Assembly: GCA_021773975.1 (NCBI GenBank)
Contig: JAJFJN010000041.1
Span: 62,001-126,000 of the forward strand
Reading direction: 5' to 3'
DNA: 64,000 nucleotides
Source of the DNA: Gammaproteobacteria bacterium
GTDB lineage: Bacteria > Pseudomonadota > Gammaproteobacteria > Chromatiales > Chromatiaceae
Positions 18,681 to 28,200 of this stretch are shown in pieces (the stretch's first letter is position 1; each line of letters opens with the position of its first letter). The position numbers and the translations under genes are program-made. The notes beneath the pieces were generated by a model that saw only the letters and a list, made by a program, of their open reading frames with translations, had not been told where the DNA came from and did not search any database.

Positions 18681-19244
18681 CTAATAGTGCGCCTGAATAT
18701 AGGCGATCACCTCTTTCATATGTTGAAAGCGGTGATCGCCCCCTTCAAATATCTTCAACTCCCCTGAATCACGGTACATATCCGCAGCCACTTGATAGTC
18801 GATGGTCTCATCGCCCCTGTCGAGAAATAGGGTAGTCGGCATGCCATCATTGATGGCTTTGATCTCATAATTGCGAGTCTGCTGAATCTCTTCCTTTGTT
18901 AAGAGATAGCGCTCGCCTGTGACAAAATTTTGCTGCTCTCCTTCCCGTTGATCCAGTAATTCCCAGGGTTGAAGTGCGGGATTGATCATTATCAGTTGAG
19001 TAACTGGAAACTGGCGCGCCAGATATTGACCATAAAATCCGCCCATCGAGCTACCAACAATCATTAGCTTGGGATCTTTTTTGATTAATTCCTCAATCAA
19101 CTGGCTCAACTCGGCTACTGCCTGCTTTGGCCGGTGTGCTGGGTAGCTGGGGCTGACAACCGGAATAGGAGCCAGTGACTCACGCAGGGTTATGGCTTTG
19201 CCCGCAGTGCCCGCGCTATTAAGTCCGTGGAGGTAGAGAATCAT
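18681..19244 (-). CDS. yqiA: YqiA-type alpha/beta hydrolase (UPF0227 esterase)
   Basis: 187 aa cytosolic esterase. It opens with MILYLHGLNS (oxyanion loop), has the nucleophile elbow G64-S-S66-M-G, an acid in TTLFLDRGDETIDYQVA, and the final His in FEGGDHRFQHM. E. coli YqiA hydrolyses short acyl esters. It lies 8 bp downstream of ttcA and is probably cotranscribed. The natural substrate is unknown. Confidence 0.92.
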   Translation of the reverse strand: MILYLHGLNSAGTAGKAITLRESLAPIPVVSPSYPAHRPKQAVAELSQLIEELIKKDPKLMIVGSSMGGFYGQYLARQFPVTQLIMINPALQPWELLDQREGEQQNFVTGERYLLTKEEIQQTRNYEIKAINDGMPTTLFLDRGDETIDYQVAADMYRDSGELKIFEGGDHRFQHMKEVIAYIQAHY

Positions 19245-19252
19245 TGCTTGGT

Positions 19253-20050
19253 TTATAGTGACTCGAAATCAAACAGTTCACGGTCTGCCAGATGTGAGGG
19301 AGCGATATTCTGCATGGCACGGAAGATGGTTTCGGTGCGACCTGGGTACTCTTTCTCCCACTCTTGCAACATATGTTTGATGTTTTGGCGCTGTAGATTC
19401 TCTTGTGTACCACAGAGATTGCAGGGGATGAGCGGAAACTCCCGTCGGTTGGCGTATCGAATGATCTCATTCTCATGGCAATAAGCCAGCGGACGAATAA
19501 CGGTTAGCTCACCATCATCAGTACGCAGCTTGGGTGGCATCCCCTTCAGCTTGCCGCCAAAGAACATATTCAGAAACAGCGTTTGTACGATGTCATCCCG
19601 GTGATGGCCCAGCGCTACTTTATTAGCCCCTAGCTCTTTGGCAACCCGGTAGATTACACCTCGGCGCAGGCGAGAGCACATGGAGCAGGTGGTTTTCCCC
19701 TCTGGCACCTTCTCTTTAACAATTGAATAGGTGTCCTCTTCAATAATATGAAACTCAATACCCAAGGTGCTGAGGTAGCCGGGTAATACATGCTCGGGGA
19801 ATAGCGGCTGCTTCTGATCCAGGTTCATCGCAATGATACGAAAATCAATCGGTGCACGCTTCTGTAGATTAAGCAGCACATCCAGCATGGTGTAAGAGTC
19901 TTTTCCACCACTGAGGCAAGTCAGAACGGTATCACCCTCTTCAATCATGTTGAAGTCGCCAATGGCCTTGCCAACCTGGCGTTCTAGCCGTTTCTTTAGC
20001 TTATTGAAATTGGTTGATGTTTTTTCGGGCATTTTTTCTGGTTGCTGCAT
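19253..20050 (-). CDS. ttcA: tRNA 2-thiocytidine(32) synthetase
   Basis: Inserts sulfur at C32 of certain tRNAs with an iron-sulfur cluster and ATP. The PP-loop SGGKDS is at residues 47-52, CSMC and CNLCG provide the conserved cysteines, and LGHHRDD is the second adenylation motif. I chose the ATG at 20050 because GGA lies 9 bases upstream and because the next in-frame candidate is a TTG four codons earlier. 265 aa. Operon with yqiA; divergent from dbpA. Confidence 0.96.
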   Translation of the reverse strand: MQQPEKMPEKTSTNFNKLKKRLERQVGKAIGDFNMIEEGDTVLTCLSGGKDSYTMLDVLLNLQKRAPIDFRIIAMNLDQKQPLFPEHVLPGYLSTLGIEFHIIEEDTYSIVKEKVPEGKTTCSMCSRLRRGVIYRVAKELGANKVALGHHRDDIVQTLFLNMFFGGKLKGMPPKLRTDDGELTVIRPLAYCHENEIIRYANRREFPLIPCNLCGTQENLQRQNIKHMLQEWEKEYPGRTETIFRAMQNIAPSHLADRELFDFESL

Positions 20051-20224
20051 AGTGGTATCCAAATTTCTACGGGTTAGCCGGGCATTTTACATCGGGAAGC
20101 CGGGTATGGCTTCTCTTCATATTAGTGGAACAGTGTAGATTGCCTATGCGGGGTTGCCCCTATTATTATGAACGGCAACGTGCAAAACTTGCCCTCCAAA
20201 TCCCCAAGATATAAAGAGCCTCCT

Positions 20225-21604
20225 GTGACCACTAATTTTTCATCCCTGCCCCTAGCTCCGCAAATGCTGGCCAACCTTAAGTCGCTGGATTATCAGCAGA
20301 TGACGCCAATCCAAGCGGCCAGCCTACCTTCACTATTGCAGGGTAAAGACCTTATTGCTCAGGCAAAGACAGGCAGTGGTAAAACAGCAGCCTTTGGTAT
20401 TGGGCTACTTGATAAATTAAACGTGGCCCAATATAGAATTCAGGCTCTGGTGCTCTGCCCTACCCGTGAGTTGGCGGATCAGGTGGGAAAAGAGATTCGA
20501 CGGCTGGCGCGCAGTACAGCTAATATCAAACTGGTGAGTCTCTGTGGTGGTAAACCGTTTGGGCCACAAGTGGGGTCGCTAGAACATGGTGCGCATATTG
20601 CGGTTGGTACACCGGGGCGGATCTTGAAGCATCTGGAAAAAGGCACACTTGAGCTGCGTAATGTTGAAACATTGGTTTTGGATGAGGCAGATCGGATGCT
20701 TGATATGGGGTTTTATGATGACATCGCAACGGTTATCAATCATACCTCCAATAAACGTCAGACCCTGCTTTTTTCTGCGACTTACCCTGATTCGATCAAG
20801 GAGATGAGTAGTCGGTTTCAGCGTGACCCAGTAATGGTTACAGTTGATGCAACCCACGGTGACACGCATATTAAACAGAGTTTTTATGAGGTTGAGAAGG
20901 GACAACGGGTTAACACCCTGACTACCCTACTGGCTCAGCATAAACCAGAATCAACGGTGATTTTTTGCAACACCCGTCAGCAGTGCCAGGAGGTAGTGGA
21001 TGAGCTGCAACAGCGTGGCTTTGAAGCACTGGCGCTGCATGGGGATCTTGATCAAAAAGAGCGTGACCAGGTGTTGGTAATGTTTACCAACAAAAGCAGC
21101 CCTATTTTGGTTGCCACTGATGTTGCTGCACGTGGGCTGGATATCAAGGATTTACAGGCAGTGATCAATTTTGAACTCTCGCGTGATCCAGAGGTGCACA
21201 TTCATCGTATCGGGCGTACCGGTCGTGCGGGTAAAAAAGGTATAGCGATTAGCCTTTTTGTTGCCTCTGAAGCCTATCGGGTCAATGCACTGGAGGAGTA
21301 TCTCAAAAGCCCCATCAAGATTGAAACCTTCAAAGGCAGTGAGATTGAAGAGGGCTTTAAACTTCAGTCACCAATGGTTACTTTCTGTATTGATGGTGGC
21401 CGTAAAGATAAGGTTCGCCCAGGTGATATTCTTGGGGCACTGACAGGTGATGGTGGCATCCCAGCAGATAAGGTGGGTAAGATTGATATTTTTGATCGAA
21501 TTGCTTACGTTGCCATTGACCGTAGTATCCGAAAAAAAGCACTTAAGCAGTTGTCAGAAGGAAAGATAAAGGGTCGTAGATTTAAAGTGCGGCGATTGAT
21601 TTAA
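20225..21604 (+). CDS. dbpA: ATP-dependent RNA helicase DbpA
   Basis: DEAD-box helicase that acts on 23S rRNA hairpin 92 during 50S assembly. Motifs in order: Q-motif MTPIQAASLP, Walker A AKTGSGKT, PTRELA, TPGR, DEAD, SAT, TDVAARGLD, HRIGRTGR. The C-terminal DbpA RNA-binding domain starts near VTFCIDGGRKDKVRPGDILG. I prefer a GTG start at 20225, which has AAAGAG upstream and gives 459 aa, close to E. coli DbpA (457); an in-frame ATG at 20168 has no ribosome site and adds 19 residues. Confidence 0.95.
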   Translation: MTTNFSSLPLAPQMLANLKSLDYQQMTPIQAASLPSLLQGKDLIAQAKTGSGKTAAFGIGLLDKLNVAQYRIQALVLCPTRELADQVGKEIRRLARSTANIKLVSLCGGKPFGPQVGSLEHGAHIAVGTPGRILKHLEKGTLELRNVETLVLDEADRMLDMGFYDDIATVINHTSNKRQTLLFSATYPDSIKEMSSRFQRDPVMVTVDATHGDTHIKQSFYEVEKGQRVNTLTTLLAQHKPESTVIFCNTRQQCQEVVDELQQRGFEALALHGDLDQKERDQVLVMFTNKSSPILVATDVAARGLDIKDLQAVINFELSRDPEVHIHRIGRTGRAGKKGIAISLFVASEAYRVNALEEYLKSPIKIETFKGSEIEEGFKLQSPMVTFCIDGGRKDKVRPGDILGALTGDGGIPADKVGKIDIFDRIAYVAIDRSIRKKALKQLSEGKIKGRRFKVRRLI

Positions 21605-21656
21605 TTTGTTAGCTGAGCAGCATTTTGGCGTACTAATAATGATTGTTTTTATGCAT

Positions 21657-21685
21657 AAAAAAAGCCCCGCACTCGCGGGGCTTTC
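21657..21685. terminator. Bidirectional rho-independent terminator between dbpA and a small membrane-peptide gene
   Basis: AGCCCCGC (21663-21670), loop ACTC, GCGGGGCT (21675-21682). The plus-strand tail is only TTT, but on the minus strand the stem is followed by seven Ts, a textbook terminator for the 29-aa gene ending at 21718. It can also serve dbpA. Confidence 0.9.
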
Positions 21686-21717
21686 ATAAAATTAGATAGT
21701 GTTGATTTATAATCGTG

Positions 21718-21807
21718 TTAAATAAACTGAGAAACCAATACAGCCAGGGTTAAAAAAGCCAATCCCATAACTGTCCGTATTATCTCTACCTTTTGCTGTT
21801 TTGACAT
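21718..21807 (-). CDS. 29-aa single-helix membrane peptide, not in any family I know
   Basis: ATG at 21807 with a near-perfect GGAGGT site ending about 9 bases upstream; stop TAA at 21718; strong terminator 30 bp downstream. The peptide is M-SKQQKVEIIRTV then MGLAFLTLAVLVSQFI: a basic, polar N-terminal third and one hydrophobic helix reaching the C-terminus. The gene is too short for normal ORF calling. An overlapping ATG in another frame (21817) would be only 2-3 bases from the same site and gives a non-hydrophobic product, so I reject it. It could be a small membrane regulator or a type I toxin-like peptide. Confidence 0.65.
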   Translation of the reverse strand: MSKQQKVEIIRTVMGLAFLTLAVLVSQFI

Positions 21808-21849
21808 CTGTCATTACCTCCACATCATGCATGCTACATTCCTATGGTT

Positions 21850-21894
21850 ATGCTGAGATTTTAAACCCCTGATAGCTTGTTTTAATCTCGGCAT
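21850..21894 (-). promoter_or_regulatory. Large hairpin in the leader of the 29-aa membrane peptide gene
   Basis: On the minus strand ATGCCGAGATTAAAAC pairs with GTTTAAAATCTCAGCAT, about 15 pairs with one mismatch and one bulge, around a 12-base loop. It ends about 40 bases before the ATG at 21807, so it would be in the 5' untranslated region if transcription starts upstream. It may control message stability or translation, or be an operator. Confidence 0.45.
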
Positions 21895-22003
21895 AAATCC
21901 CTATTACCAACACATCTCTTTTATTTACTGCCCACTGACTGAATGCGGGGCGGCGAGTATAAACGAGAAATGCTTTTGTAATGGCATTAGTTTAATCTAT
22001 TTC

Positions 22004-22019
22004 CACTACATTTGTAGTG
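22004..22019. repeat. 16-bp palindrome CACTACA-TT-TGTAGTG just past the HIRAN gene
   Basis: A perfect dyad whose core TACA-N2-TGTA has the form recognised by BlaI/CopY-type repressors. It starts 11 bp downstream of the HIRAN stop and about 200 bp upstream of the 29-aa peptide gene. No BlaI/CopY gene is in the window, so the match may be chance. Confidence 0.4.
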
Positions 22020-22029
22020 TTATTGGCTG

Positions 22030-22413
22030 CTAAATATGCCCTTTATTTCCTGAAAAGACACTGAATTTTACAGTGCGCCATGGTTTTGAATCAGATAGAA
22101 GCTGAGTTATGCATGCCTCTAGCTTCTCTCCGTGATCCATTACTTGTGCTAATAGTCGATTTTTGTTGCTGGGGATATAACCCAACATGTCATTTTTGAA
22201 GTAAACCGCAATGGCATTTGGATCATGTTGATTGTGAGGCTCTCTTTGAAGATGTAATGCCTCACCAATTTGTAAAAATGACCAAACCCCCTCTGCCCGA
22301 TGGTATTGATAGCCAGCAAGCATAAATTCTTGAGATGATGTTTTGATCTGTTGGTTAAAAACAGATGCTATAAAACGAGCTATCACTTTAGAAACTTGAT
22401 TGATTTGATGCAT
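22030..22413 (-). CDS. Stand-alone HIRAN domain protein
   Basis: 127 aa, ATG at 22413 with GGAG upstream. Residues about 30-105 form a HIRAN domain: FMLAGYQYHRAEGVW, LHLQREPHNQHDPNAIAVYF and LGYIPSNKNRLLAQVMDHGE. HIRAN domains bind 3'-ends of single-stranded DNA in Rad5/HLTF helicases; bacterial single-domain versions have no settled function. There is no helicase or nuclease fused or adjacent. Neighbours are a 29-aa membrane peptide on the same strand and an orphan short transcription unit, which looks like an accessory pocket. Confidence 0.85.
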   Translation of the reverse strand: MHQINQVSKVIARFIASVFNQQIKTSSQEFMLAGYQYHRAEGVWSFLQIGEALHLQREPHNQHDPNAIAVYFKNDMLGYIPSNKNRLLAQVMDHGEKLEACITQLLSDSKPWRTVKFSVFSGNKGHI

Positions 22414-22458
22414 AGCTATTCTCCTGTTGTGGTTAATCTCGTTGTTTTATAACAGAGG

Positions 22459-22483
22459 CACAGGCTCAGATGATGAGCCTGTG
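22459..22483. repeat. Perfect 10-bp hairpin upstream of the HIRAN gene
   Basis: CACAGGCTCA (22459-22468), GATGA loop, TGAGCCTGTG (22474-22483). No T-run follows on either strand. It lies in the divergent gap between the HIRAN gene and the short plus-strand unit, where an operator would be expected. Confidence 0.5.
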
Positions 22484-22534
22484 ATTATAAAATTGTAGTT
22501 AACCTTTCAGATATTGCCCTGCATGCTAATAAGC

Positions 22535-22636
22535 ATGAGTATCACCATTACAAATAAACGAGCTGTACGAGCTGTTTGCCTATCTATGTGGCGAACTATT
22601 TTGCCTGCGCGTTTATTTGAAAATATGATGATTTAG
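22535..22636 (+). CDS. Possible 33-aa basic peptide gene in an orphan transcription unit
   Basis: ATG at 22535 to TAG at 22636, encoding a basic peptide beginning MSITITNKRAVRAVCLSMWR and ending ILPARLFENMMI. No good ribosome site precedes it. The only support is that a strong terminator follows 23 bp later with no other plus-strand gene to serve. The unit could equally be a non-coding RNA. Low confidence. Confidence 0.3.
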   Translation: MSITITNKRAVRAVCLSMWRTILPARLFENMMI

Positions 22637-22658
22637 AATGAGTTAAAGTGTTTTTTTC

Positions 22659-22694
22659 AAAAGGCCGCAGGTAGCAATACCTGCGGCCTTTTTT
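22659..22694. terminator. Strong bidirectional terminator
   Basis: AAAAGGCCGCAGGTA, loop GCAA, TACCTGCGGCCTTTT, then two more Ts: 15 perfect pairs with a tetraloop. It separates the short unit at 22500-22640 from the EamA remnant and insulates it. Confidence 0.93.
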
Positions 22695-22725
22695 ATTGTG
22701 GGTTTTTAATAGGAGAAAAATAGAG

Positions 22726-23091
22726 ATGTCAGTTCCGGCAGCCTACATAGGTGTAATACTTATCTGGACTATGACCCCGCTTGCCATACAGTGGAGTGGC
22801 AGTGAGCCTGGATTTTTATTTGGTATTACGAGTCGCTTTCATTAACACAGTGGGTTGGTGCTTTTGCCGGGTTTCTTGGGGTTTGCGCTCTATTATCATC
22901 TATTAAGATTAATGGAGATAACACGGGTGACACTTATTGCGCTTATTACGCCTGCCAGTGCATTGTTGTTGGGAGCTGTATTGAACAATGAAACCACTAC
23001 GCCTGCTATCTGGTTAGGAACAGGGTTGATTGTTAGTGGCTTGGTAAGTTTTGAATTGGGAGAGCGATGTCTTTTAAAACTTCGGGCTTGA
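22726..23091 (+). pseudogene. EamA/DMT-family permease remnant with large internal deletion
   Basis: AGGAGAAAAATAGAG precedes an ATG at 22726. The first 39 codons encode the opening helix of a DMT transporter (AYIGVILIWTMTPLAIQWSG, PGFLFGITSRF), ending at TAA 22843-22845. In the same frame after the stop the text resumes as the last helices of the family: LPGFLGFALYYHLLRLMEIT, RVTLIALITPASALLLGAVL, NNETTTPAIWLGTGLIVSGL and FELGERC. About 180 residues of the usual 290-300 are missing between the two parts. It cannot make a working transporter. Intact members export metabolites. Confidence 0.85.
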
Positions 23092-23131
23092 ATATAAGAG
23101 GGATAAGTTGGCTTTGTGGGTAGTAGAGATG

Positions 23132-23686
23132 CTATTCACAAACCAGCTTATCTACTTTTAAACCATAGTAGCGCATGTCTTTAAGGGCATGAGGTAACAC
23201 ATCCTTCTCGCCTAATAATTTAAAATAGGTGCTGCCTGCTTGAGCGATTCCTTTCTGTGCATATGATTTTTTAGTCTGTTTTCTAGCGATAGACCATTGT
23301 GCATAAAGTGTATTAAAACCAGGGAGTTTTGTAAGTTTTACATGCAGTGCATTAACGCAATCGCGTCCATTACATGCATCTTTGATCCAGTTTGGAGTGG
23401 CATTAATAAAACCATGTCGGAGTTTTAATTTACTGATGTCATGTTCAATAAAATGGTGAAATACAAGCTGGTTTATCTTTTCAAACAATCTTTGTCCTGC
23501 TAATACAGGTTTATATACTTTATAAATTTTTGGGTATTTTGCTTTATACACCACATCTACTTTTTCAAATAAGGTAATTCGATTTTCGATGTATTCATCA
23601 TAATGTTTTAGTAGACAGGCTATTCCTTCATCCGCAGATGTAACGCTTGCGAAGAGAAGTAGCAGTAAAGTGATAGTTATTTTCAA
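23132..23686 (-). CDS. Periplasmic or secreted protein of unknown function
   Basis: 184 aa if started at the TTG at 23686, which places a normal signal peptide first (KITITLLLLLFASVTSA, cut before DEGIAC). No ATG is available; an in-frame TTG at 23770 overlaps the stop of the upstream WYL gene (TTGA) and would add 28 residues before the signal, so coupling is possible. The mature part is helical, Lys-rich, with four Cys (IACLLKHYD, WIKDACNGRDCVNAL, KLVCE at the end). I recognise no family. Cotranscribed with the WYL regulator by position. Confidence 0.65.
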   Translation of the reverse strand: MKITITLLLLLFASVTSADEGIACLLKHYDEYIENRITLFEKVDVVYKAKYPKIYKVYKPVLAGQRLFEKINQLVFHHFIEHDISKLKLRHGFINATPNWIKDACNGRDCVNALHVKLTKLPGFNTLYAQWSIARKQTKKSYAQKGIAQAGSTYFKLLGEKDVLPHALKDMRYYGLKVDKLVCE

Positions 23687-23766
23687 TGGATTTGGTAAAG
23701 AAGGCAGGGCAAAATCATTTGGTTTGAATTCTATCAGAATTCGAAATTGGGCGCATTGCACGAATT

Positions 23767-24729
23767 TCAATATAGCTTGGCAGCAGCCTGTAGTCGATCC
23801 ATTACTTGTTGGCGTAGCTCGTTGGGTGCTATTACTTTTACATCGGCACCATATTTGAGAATATCCATTATTAATTCACTGGCATTGTTGTATGGGATGC
23901 AAAGCTCATAGCTGCCATCTTCAAGATAACAACGCTGTTGGTCAGGATGCCATTGCTCATTCGATACCCATCTAGCGCATTCAGGCACAAAGTGGAGTAT
24001 CGCCTGTTTGTCTGCTTTACCTGAGAAGATACCGTAGGCGCTTGTATAATACTCATCTAGCTGTTTGTCACCGACTTCCTTTGCAGCCGCTGTCACTATC
24101 TGTGCGGATTGGATGGCATCTAAAGCAAAGCTGCGCAGAGCACCACGTAGGTGACACCAGGCATCAAGATACCAGTTATCCCGATAATTAATGAGTCGCT
24201 GTGGTGAGATTTTGCGCTGTGTAATCGTGTTATTACCACGCCCATGGTACTCAATAGACAGTTGTCTACGCTGTGCGAGTGCGTTGGTAACCATCTGAAA
24301 ATATTCACCCGCTGGGCGTGCGGCCATACGTAAGATGCGAATGCGATTTATGATGTTATCGCTGCTGGCATGCTCATGCTGCAAGATGGTATCTATCCGT
24401 TGGCGCAGTGGGTCAAGGTAGTTATCCAGTAGGCCAGGCTGCAGGTTTGTTAGTAGTTGCTGCACTCCTAATAGAGCATTAACCTCAGAGGCATTGAACC
24501 AGAGACCGGGTAGCTCAAACATCTGATCGAGCTGATGGCTATAAAAGTAGCCATTGGCTTTTCGATCGTACTCTAATGGTGCATTGAGACGATCCCGCAG
24601 GTCTTCAATCGTGCGGGTTACAGTGGCTCGTGAACACTCCAGCTGCTCTTCTAGTCGTTTATGTGAGACTGGGTGGCGGCTGTTTTGCAGGATGTTATTA
24701 AGCTGAAAGATGCGATCGAAACGATCCAT
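23767..24729 (-). CDS. WYL-domain transcriptional regulator (DeoR/YafY type)
   Basis: 320 aa. The N-terminal winged helix reads RFDRIFQLNNILQNSRHPVS with recognition helix ECSRATVTRTIEDLRDRL; the central linker is followed by the WYL core NWYLDAWCHLRGALRSFALD at about residues 185-205 and a C-terminal WCX-type extension. WYL domains bind nucleotide-like ligands and these proteins can repress or activate. The ligand and target are unknown. No defence or DNA-repair genes are adjacent. Its stop overlaps the possible TTG start of the secreted unknown downstream. Confidence 0.92.
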   Translation of the reverse strand: MDRFDRIFQLNNILQNSRHPVSHKRLEEQLECSRATVTRTIEDLRDRLNAPLEYDRKANGYFYSHQLDQMFELPGLWFNASEVNALLGVQQLLTNLQPGLLDNYLDPLRQRIDTILQHEHASSDNIINRIRILRMAARPAGEYFQMVTNALAQRRQLSIEYHGRGNNTITQRKISPQRLINYRDNWYLDAWCHLRGALRSFALDAIQSAQIVTAAAKEVGDKQLDEYYTSAYGIFSGKADKQAILHFVPECARWVSNEQWHPDQQRCYLEDGSYELCIPYNNASELIMDILKYGADVKVIAPNELRQQVMDRLQAAAKLY

Positions 24730-24809
24730 TAGGTGATATTAGGTAGGTGGAGCGGATCCAATGGGCACTGCTTTGCAGCACCCATTTTTAACCCTGCCAG
24801 CATGTAGTG

Positions 24810-25166
24810 CTAGTTAGTTTCAGCAGCCACTTCAACGGCGGATATATCCAGATTCCATAATCGCTCCAGTTGGTAGAAATCACGTACCTTGGGCAGCATG
24901 ACATGAACCACGACACAATTGAGGTCAATTAGTGCCCATTCACCTTCGCTTACGCCTTCCGAACCTAAAGGGGTCTCTCCAGCCTCTTTAGCTGTGAAGG
25001 CAACTGTTTCAGCAAGGGATTTAACGTGTTGGGCGGAGGTGCCGCTAGCAATCACCATGATATCAGTGACATTGCTTCTGCCTTTAACATCGATTACAAC
25101 GATGTCTTTGGCTTTCATATCTTCAAGTGCTTTGATGACTATATCGCGCAGTTTTTCAACTTGCAT
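24810..25166 (-). CDS. rsfS: Ribosomal silencing factor RsfS
   Basis: 118 aa. The protein has the Iojap/RsfS pattern: [58 protein letters not shown] and FYQLERLW. It binds uL14 on the 50S subunit and blocks subunit joining in starvation. AGGAGA precedes the ATG. It usually sits between nadD and rlmH; here it stands alone, with a WYL regulator downstream and metH beyond a 105-bp gap. Confidence 0.96.
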   Translation of the reverse strand: MQVEKLRDIVIKALEDMKAKDIVVIDVKGRSNVTDIMVIASGTSAQHVKSLAETVAFTAKEAGETPLGSEGVSEGEWALIDLNCVVVHVMLPKVRDFYQLERLWNLDISAVEVAAETN

Positions 25167-25271
25167 GCATTCTCCTGGGTTGCAGTGGCTGCTTTTTGCA
25201 GCCTATAGGCTTAATAATAACTGATATTGAGGATTTTTCTTGTAACAAAGAATTAAATACTTATTTTGAGT

Positions 25272-28200
25272 CTAGGCTGAATAGCCAAGTACGGGTGCCA
25301 GCCAGCGCTCGGCAGTCTCAATATCCATACCTTTGCGCTGTGCATAATCTTCCACTTGATCACGGTTAATCTTTCCAGTGCCAAAATAACGTGCCTGGGG
25401 GTGAGCAAAGTAGAGGCCACTCACAGAAGCACCAGGGTGCATGGCATAGCTTTCTGTTAACGTGATGCCGGTATTCTCTTCGGCCTGTAACAGCTGCCAG
25501 AGCACATCTTTTTCGGTGTGTTCAGGGCTGGATGGGTAGCCAGCCGCAGGTCGAATGCCCCGGTACTCTTCAGCAATTAACTCATCATTACTGAGTTGTT
25601 CATCAGCACTGTAGCCCCAGAGTTTTATGCGTACCTGTTGGTGCATCCACTCAGCCAGTGCTTCAGCCAGACGGTCAGCCAGAGCCTTGAGCATAATGCT
25701 TTTATAGTCATCATGCTCAGCCTTAAATTCAGCCAGTTTCTGCTCAATGCCAATACCGGTTGTGACAGCAAAGGCACCAATATAATCCTCTACCCCAGTA
25801 TCTATTGGGGCGATAAAATCAGCCAAACAGAGATTGGGTTCTCCCGCTTTCTTTTTACCTATCTGTTGCCTGATAAAACGAAAGTAAGCGCTAACTTCAT
25901 TGCGGGTATCATCGGTGTAAACCACAACATCGTCTGCCCCGCTACGGGCAGCAGGAAAGAGACCAATCACAGCTTTTGCCTGAAGCCAATCCTCATCGAC
26001 GATCTGTTTCAACATGGCCTGCGCATCGTGAAAAAGGCGGGTTGCCTCGGTTCCTTTTTCAGGGTCATCCAGGATGGCGGGGTAACGTTTTTTCATCTCC
26101 CAGGTGAAGAAGAAGGGGCTCCAATCAATGCACTCGGCTATGGTTGCCAGTGAGATTTTATCAAATACCTGGATGCCAAGTTGGGCAGGTTTAACCGGTT
26201 GAGCTGCTGCCCAATCTGTCTGCAGTGCATTGGCACGTGCCTCTTCCAGTGAAACCAGTTTACGCTGCTCATTTTTGCCTAAGCGCGCTTCACGCGCTTC
26301 AGCATAATCACTTTTGATGGATTGAATGTAATCATCCCGTTGGGTGGCTGATAGTAGTTTGCCTGCAACACCTACAGCCAGTGAGGCATCCATTACATGC
26401 ACTACCGCCCCTTCATACTCTGGATTGATCTTTACCGCAGCATGGATCTTGGAGGTGGTGGCTCCACCTACTAGTAGCGGTGTATCAAAGCCCTGCCGCT
26501 GCATCTCTTTAGCAATATGTACCATCTCATCCAGTGATGGGGTGATGAGGCCAGAGAGACCGATGATATCTGCCTTCAGTTCACGCGCCTGTTGCAGGAT
26601 AGTTTCAGCAGGCACCATCACGCCGATATCAATGACTTCATAGTTGTTGCATTGCAACACCACGGCCACGATATTTTTGCCGATGTCATGCACATCGCCT
26701 TTAACGGTAGCCAGTAGAATGCGGCCAGCTGATTGTGCACCGCCACCTTCCTTCTCTTGCTCCATATAAGGCTCTAACCAGGCCACTGCTTTTTTCATTA
26801 CGCGTGCAGATTTAACCACCTGTGGCAGGAACATCTTCCCTTCACCAAATAGTTTGCCTACATGGTTCATGCCTGCCATTAGGGGGCCATCAATCACATG
26901 CAGTGGGCGACCCAGCTCAGCCAATGCCTCTTCAGTATCGGCATCGATATACTCTGTGAGACCTTTGATCAGGGCATGCTCAAGGCGCTTGCTGACAGAT
27001 TGATCACGCCAGCTAAGATCCTCTTTTGAGACGGCAACGCTGCCATCACCCCGGTATTTCTCAGCCACATCCAGTAGCCGTTCAGTGGCATCGGGGTGGC
27101 GGTTGAGTATCATATCCTCAACCAGATCCCGCAGCTCTTTTGGCAGGTCATCATAGATGGCCAACTGACCCGCATTCACAATACCCATATCCAATCCGGC
27201 CTGGATGGTGTGGTAGAGAAACACGGCGTGGATTGCTTCGCGCACGGGGTTGTTGCCACGAAAGGCAAAAGAGATGTTGGAGACACCGGCTGAGATGCGC
27301 GCATGGGGCAGCTGTTTTTTGATGGCCGCACATACCTCGATAAAATCCAGACCGTAGCGGTCATGTTCTTTCATGCCGGTGCCGACTGTTAGCACGGCAG
27401 GGTCAAAGATAATATCTTCTGCGGGGAAGCCAACCTCTTCGGTGAGGATTTTGTAGGCTCGGCTACAGATCTCAATCTTGCGTTCAAATGAGTCAGCCTG
27501 CCCCTCTTCATCAAAGGCCATGATGATTACGGCGGCACCATAGCGACGGATCAGCTTGGCCTGCTCAATAAATTTGGCTTCCCCCTCTTTCATCGAGATG
27601 GAGTTCAGTACGCCCTTGCCTTGGATGCATTTGAGTCCGGCTTCCAGCACCTCCCATTTGGAGGAGTCGATCATAATGGGAACCTTGGCAATATCCGGTT
27701 CACCAGCGATCAGATTGAGAAAATGCACCATGGAGGGGACAGAATCCAACATGGCATCATCCATGTTGATGTCGATGATCTGAGCGCCGTTCTCTACCTG
27801 CTGCCGGGCAATCTCCAGTGCGGCTTCATAATCCTCTTCCATGATCAGCCGCTTAAAACGGGCTGATCCTGCGACATTGGTGCGCTCCCCGATATTTACG
27901 AAGAGTGCATCCTCTTCTATATTGCACGGCTCCATTCCGGCCAGGCGACAAGCATGCGATAACTGGGGCGGCTTGCGCGGTGCAATATGGGCAACGGCCT
28001 TGGCAATAGCGCGGATGTGGTCGGGTGAGGTGCCACAACAGCCGCCGATAATATTCAGAAAACCGCTTTCTGCCCACTCTGCAATCTTGCCTGCCATATC
28101 CTCTGGGCTGAGGTCATAACCACCCAGCTCATTGGGCAGACCGGCGTTGGGGTGGGCAGAGGCTCGTGTCTCTGAGATGCGTGAAATCTCTTCCACATAT

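Noticed and set aside
21811-21819. ATG at 21817 as start of the small gene
   Set aside because: It is only 2-3 bases from the GGAGGT and gives a polar, unrelated product; the ATG at 21807 has correct spacing and a membrane helix.
22004-22019. BlaI/CopY operator
   Set aside because: The core matches TACA-N2-TGTA but no BlaI/CopY regulator or copper/beta-lactam gene is present; kept only as a palindrome.
23767-24729. WYL regulator as a marker of a phage-defence island
   Set aside because: No defence gene is near; it sits beside rsfS and a secreted unknown. The YafY-type architecture is common outside defence.
25596-26153. 185-codon open frame on the plus strand
   Set aside because: Lies fully inside metH on the opposite strand and resembles no protein family.
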